A stretch of 9,214 nucleotides of DNA from assembly GCA_033722675.1 (NCBI GenBank), contig JAWVYO010000092.1, positions 1-9,214 of the forward strand, in the 5' to 3' direction. This DNA is from DATHYU01 sp033722675. GTDB lineage: Bacteria; Actinomycetota; Acidimicrobiia; Spongiisociales; UBA11373. Each line of letters begins with the position of its first letter. The first letter of the stretch is position 1. The translations under genes and the position numbers were made by a program. Under the pieces are notes generated by a model. It was not told where the DNA came from and searched no databases. It saw only the letters and a program-made list of their open reading frames with translations. This document shows, piece after piece, positions 5,868-9,214 of this stretch.

Positions 5868-6077
5868 ATGGCGAACAGCATCATGAAGGGCCGCCGCCCC
5901 GGCCGCAGGCGCGGCCGCTCGCTCGAACGTGACGAGGAGGCGCGCCGATGCGCCCACGACGAGTGCAGCACGGTGCTGTCCGCCTACAACCTCTCAGAGC
6001 GGTGCTTCCGCCACCGCCCCCGTCGCTTTCCCCGCGTCATCGGTCGTCGGAAGAAGAAGTTCCGCACCAAGGAGTGA
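5868..6077 (+). CDS. Small basic protein with C-C-C-H zinc-binding-like motif, function unknown
   Basis: A 69-residue protein I cannot assign to a named family. The N-terminus is strongly basic (GRRPGRRRGRS, 8-18). The centre reads RRCAHDECSTVLSAYNLSERC followed by FRH, giving C28-x4-C33-x12-C46-x2-H49, spacing suited to a single zinc ion in a small knuckle or ribbon. Similar C..C.t.LS.yN....C..C/H segments occur, from memory, in some actinobacterial regulators. The C-terminus is again basic (GRRKKKFRTKE, 59-69). Nucleic acid or protein binding is therefore possible, but this is inference. The start is supported by CGGAGG ending 11 bases before the ATG. It lies between otsA and the otsB fusion, same strand, with 67-bp and 49-bp gaps. 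A role tied to trehalose synthesis is only suggested by position. Confidence 0.72.
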   Translation: MANSIMKGRRPGRRRGRSLERDEEARRCAHDECSTVLSAYNLSERCFRHRPRRFPRVIGRRKKKFRTKE

Positions 6078-6099
6078 GACCGGCGGCCGGCCCCGGCGG

Positions 6100-6105
6100 T
6101 AGGTT
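6100..6105 (+). promoter_or_regulatory. Candidate -10 element (TAGGTT) for the otsB fusion gene
   Basis: TAGGTT lies 21 bases before the ATG at 6127, giving a predicted leader of about 15 nt that includes the GAGGAG ribosome site (6116-6121). No good -35 is visible 16-19 bases upstream. It resembles the TAGNNT boxes before three other genes here. Confidence 0.3.
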
Positions 6106-6126
6106 GACGGCGACCGAGGAGCCCCC

Positions 6127-8304
<2,178 letters not shown>

Positions 8305-9084
8305 GCCGGCGGATGTGGCCGAGGGCTCGTGACAGCAGCCGCGACACGTGGACCTGCGAGACGCCGACGCGTTCGCCGATCTCCGACTGCGTGAGGCCTT
8401 CGTAGAAGCGGAGGTAGAGGATTCGGCGCTGGCGTTCGGGGAGCGACCGGATGGCGGGCTCCACCGCGGCCAGGCGCTCCACGAGGGCGTACACCTGGTC
8501 GTCGCGACCGACGGTGTCGCCGAGCGTCGGCGCGCCGGACTCGCTCCGCATCGGCTGGTCCAGTGACGAGAGCGTGAAGGTGCTGCCGGCCTCCATCGCC
8601 TCGAGGATCTCGTCCTCGTCGCGGTCCATGCGCTCGGCGACCTCCTCGGGGTCGGGCACGCGTCCGAGGTCGTGGGCCATGCGTTCGCTCGTTCGTCGGA
8701 CGCGAAGGGCGTCCTCCTGGAGGCGGCGGGGGATGCGCATCGGCCATGCCCGGTCCCGGAGGGCCTTCTTCAGTTCGCCCACGATGGTGGCCCGGCCGTA
8801 GGTGGAGAACTTGAAACCTCGTTCGGGGTCGAATCGGCGGAGGGCCTTGATGAGCCCGAGCTTGGCGGTCTGCTCCAGGTCGGAGAGGGAGACGTTGCGG
8901 CCCCGGAAGCGTCGGGCGAGGAACTCCGCCATCGGGGTGTAGGCGCGCACGAGTCCGTCCAGCGCCTCGGCGTCGTTCGGGTCGTCGTCGAGCCGCTTCA
9001 GCCACGCATCGGTTTCGGGGCCGTCCGCCCAGGCCATCGATCCTCCGGTCGTCGGGGCGCTCCGGCTGCGTCCCCGATGTGTTC

Positions 9085-9090
9085 AGGCTA
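9085..9090 (-). promoter_or_regulatory. Candidate -10 element (TAGCCT) for the sigma factor gene
   Basis: TAGCCT on the minus strand lies 47 bases before the ATG at 9037, between it and the stop of the upstream gene at 9116. It is identical to the box before tRNA-Leu. No convincing -35 is seen, and no GTTT/GGGTAT SigF-type pair for autoregulation. Confidence 0.33.
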
Positions 9091-9115
9091 GGCCACCTCG
9101 CGACGCCAGAGGCGG

Positions 9116-9214
9116 TCAGTCGAGTCCGAGGAGCTCGCGAAGGACCGCCTGGTCCCCGACGGCGAGGGCCCGCTCGGCCCGCAGCGAGTCGAGGTCGCGG
9201 TAGATGGAGGCGAC
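9116..9214 (-). CDS. C-terminal fragment of an unidentified protein
   Basis: The minus-strand frame is open from the window edge for 32 codons and ends at TGA (9118-9116). It reads VASIYRDLDSLRAERALAVG then DQAVLRELLGLD, with GC in the third position of almost every codon, which supports real coding. The segment looks helical and amphipathic. Too short to assign. It lies 78 bp upstream of the sigma factor gene on the same strand. Confidence 0.55.
   Translation of the reverse strand, partial: VASIYRDLDSLRAERALAVGDQAVLRELLGLD

Overview
The window reads as a high-GC actinobacterial chromosome segment. A class such as Acidimicrobiia is my guess from style, not a computed placement. Support comes from a phosphodiesterase–rph–rdgB gene trio known from mycobacteria (Rv1339–Rv1341), GTG starts, strong GC3 bias and GGAGG-type ribosome binding sites. 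I see no IS element, prophage or CRISPR array. Most genes are housekeeping or stress related.

Layout. (1) 1-2044, + strand: a 5'-truncated RNase Z-like metallo-beta-lactamase-fold phosphodiesterase, then rph (RNase PH), then rdgB (dITP/XTP pyrophosphatase), with stop and start codons overlapping at both junctions. (2) 2102-2545, +: a universal stress protein with its own promoter-like element. (3) 2546-3784, -: a membrane-anchored HtrA/DegP-type serine protease with one PDZ domain, whose stop codon abuts the stop of the stress protein. (4) 3785-4206: about 420 bp without a convincing gene, rich in inverted repeats and holding a degenerate copy of the tRNA 3' end. (5) 4207-4291, -: tRNA-Leu(UAG). 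(6) 4394-8304, +: a trehalose locus of otsA (GT20 synthase with intact motifs), a 69-residue Cys/His basic small protein, and a 725-residue protein with a GT20-like N-terminal half fused to an intact OtsB phosphatase. (7) 8270-9037, -: a SigB/SigF-type stress sigma factor whose 3' end overlaps the otsB fusion by 35 bp. (8) 9116-9214, -: the last 32 codons of an unidentified gene.

How it fits together. OtsA makes trehalose 6-phosphate and the HAD domain of the fusion protein removes the phosphate, giving trehalose, a compatible solute and stress protectant. The most notable point is that the fusion's GT20-like half has lost nearly every substrate-contacting residue that OtsA keeps, while the phosphatase half is intact. 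This resembles plant class II TPS proteins and the non-synthase subunits of the yeast trehalose synthase complex, and suggests a regulatory or scaffolding pseudo-enzyme acting with OtsA. The stress sigma factor, universal stress protein and envelope protease nearby fit a stress-response neighbourhood, but co-regulation is inference only.
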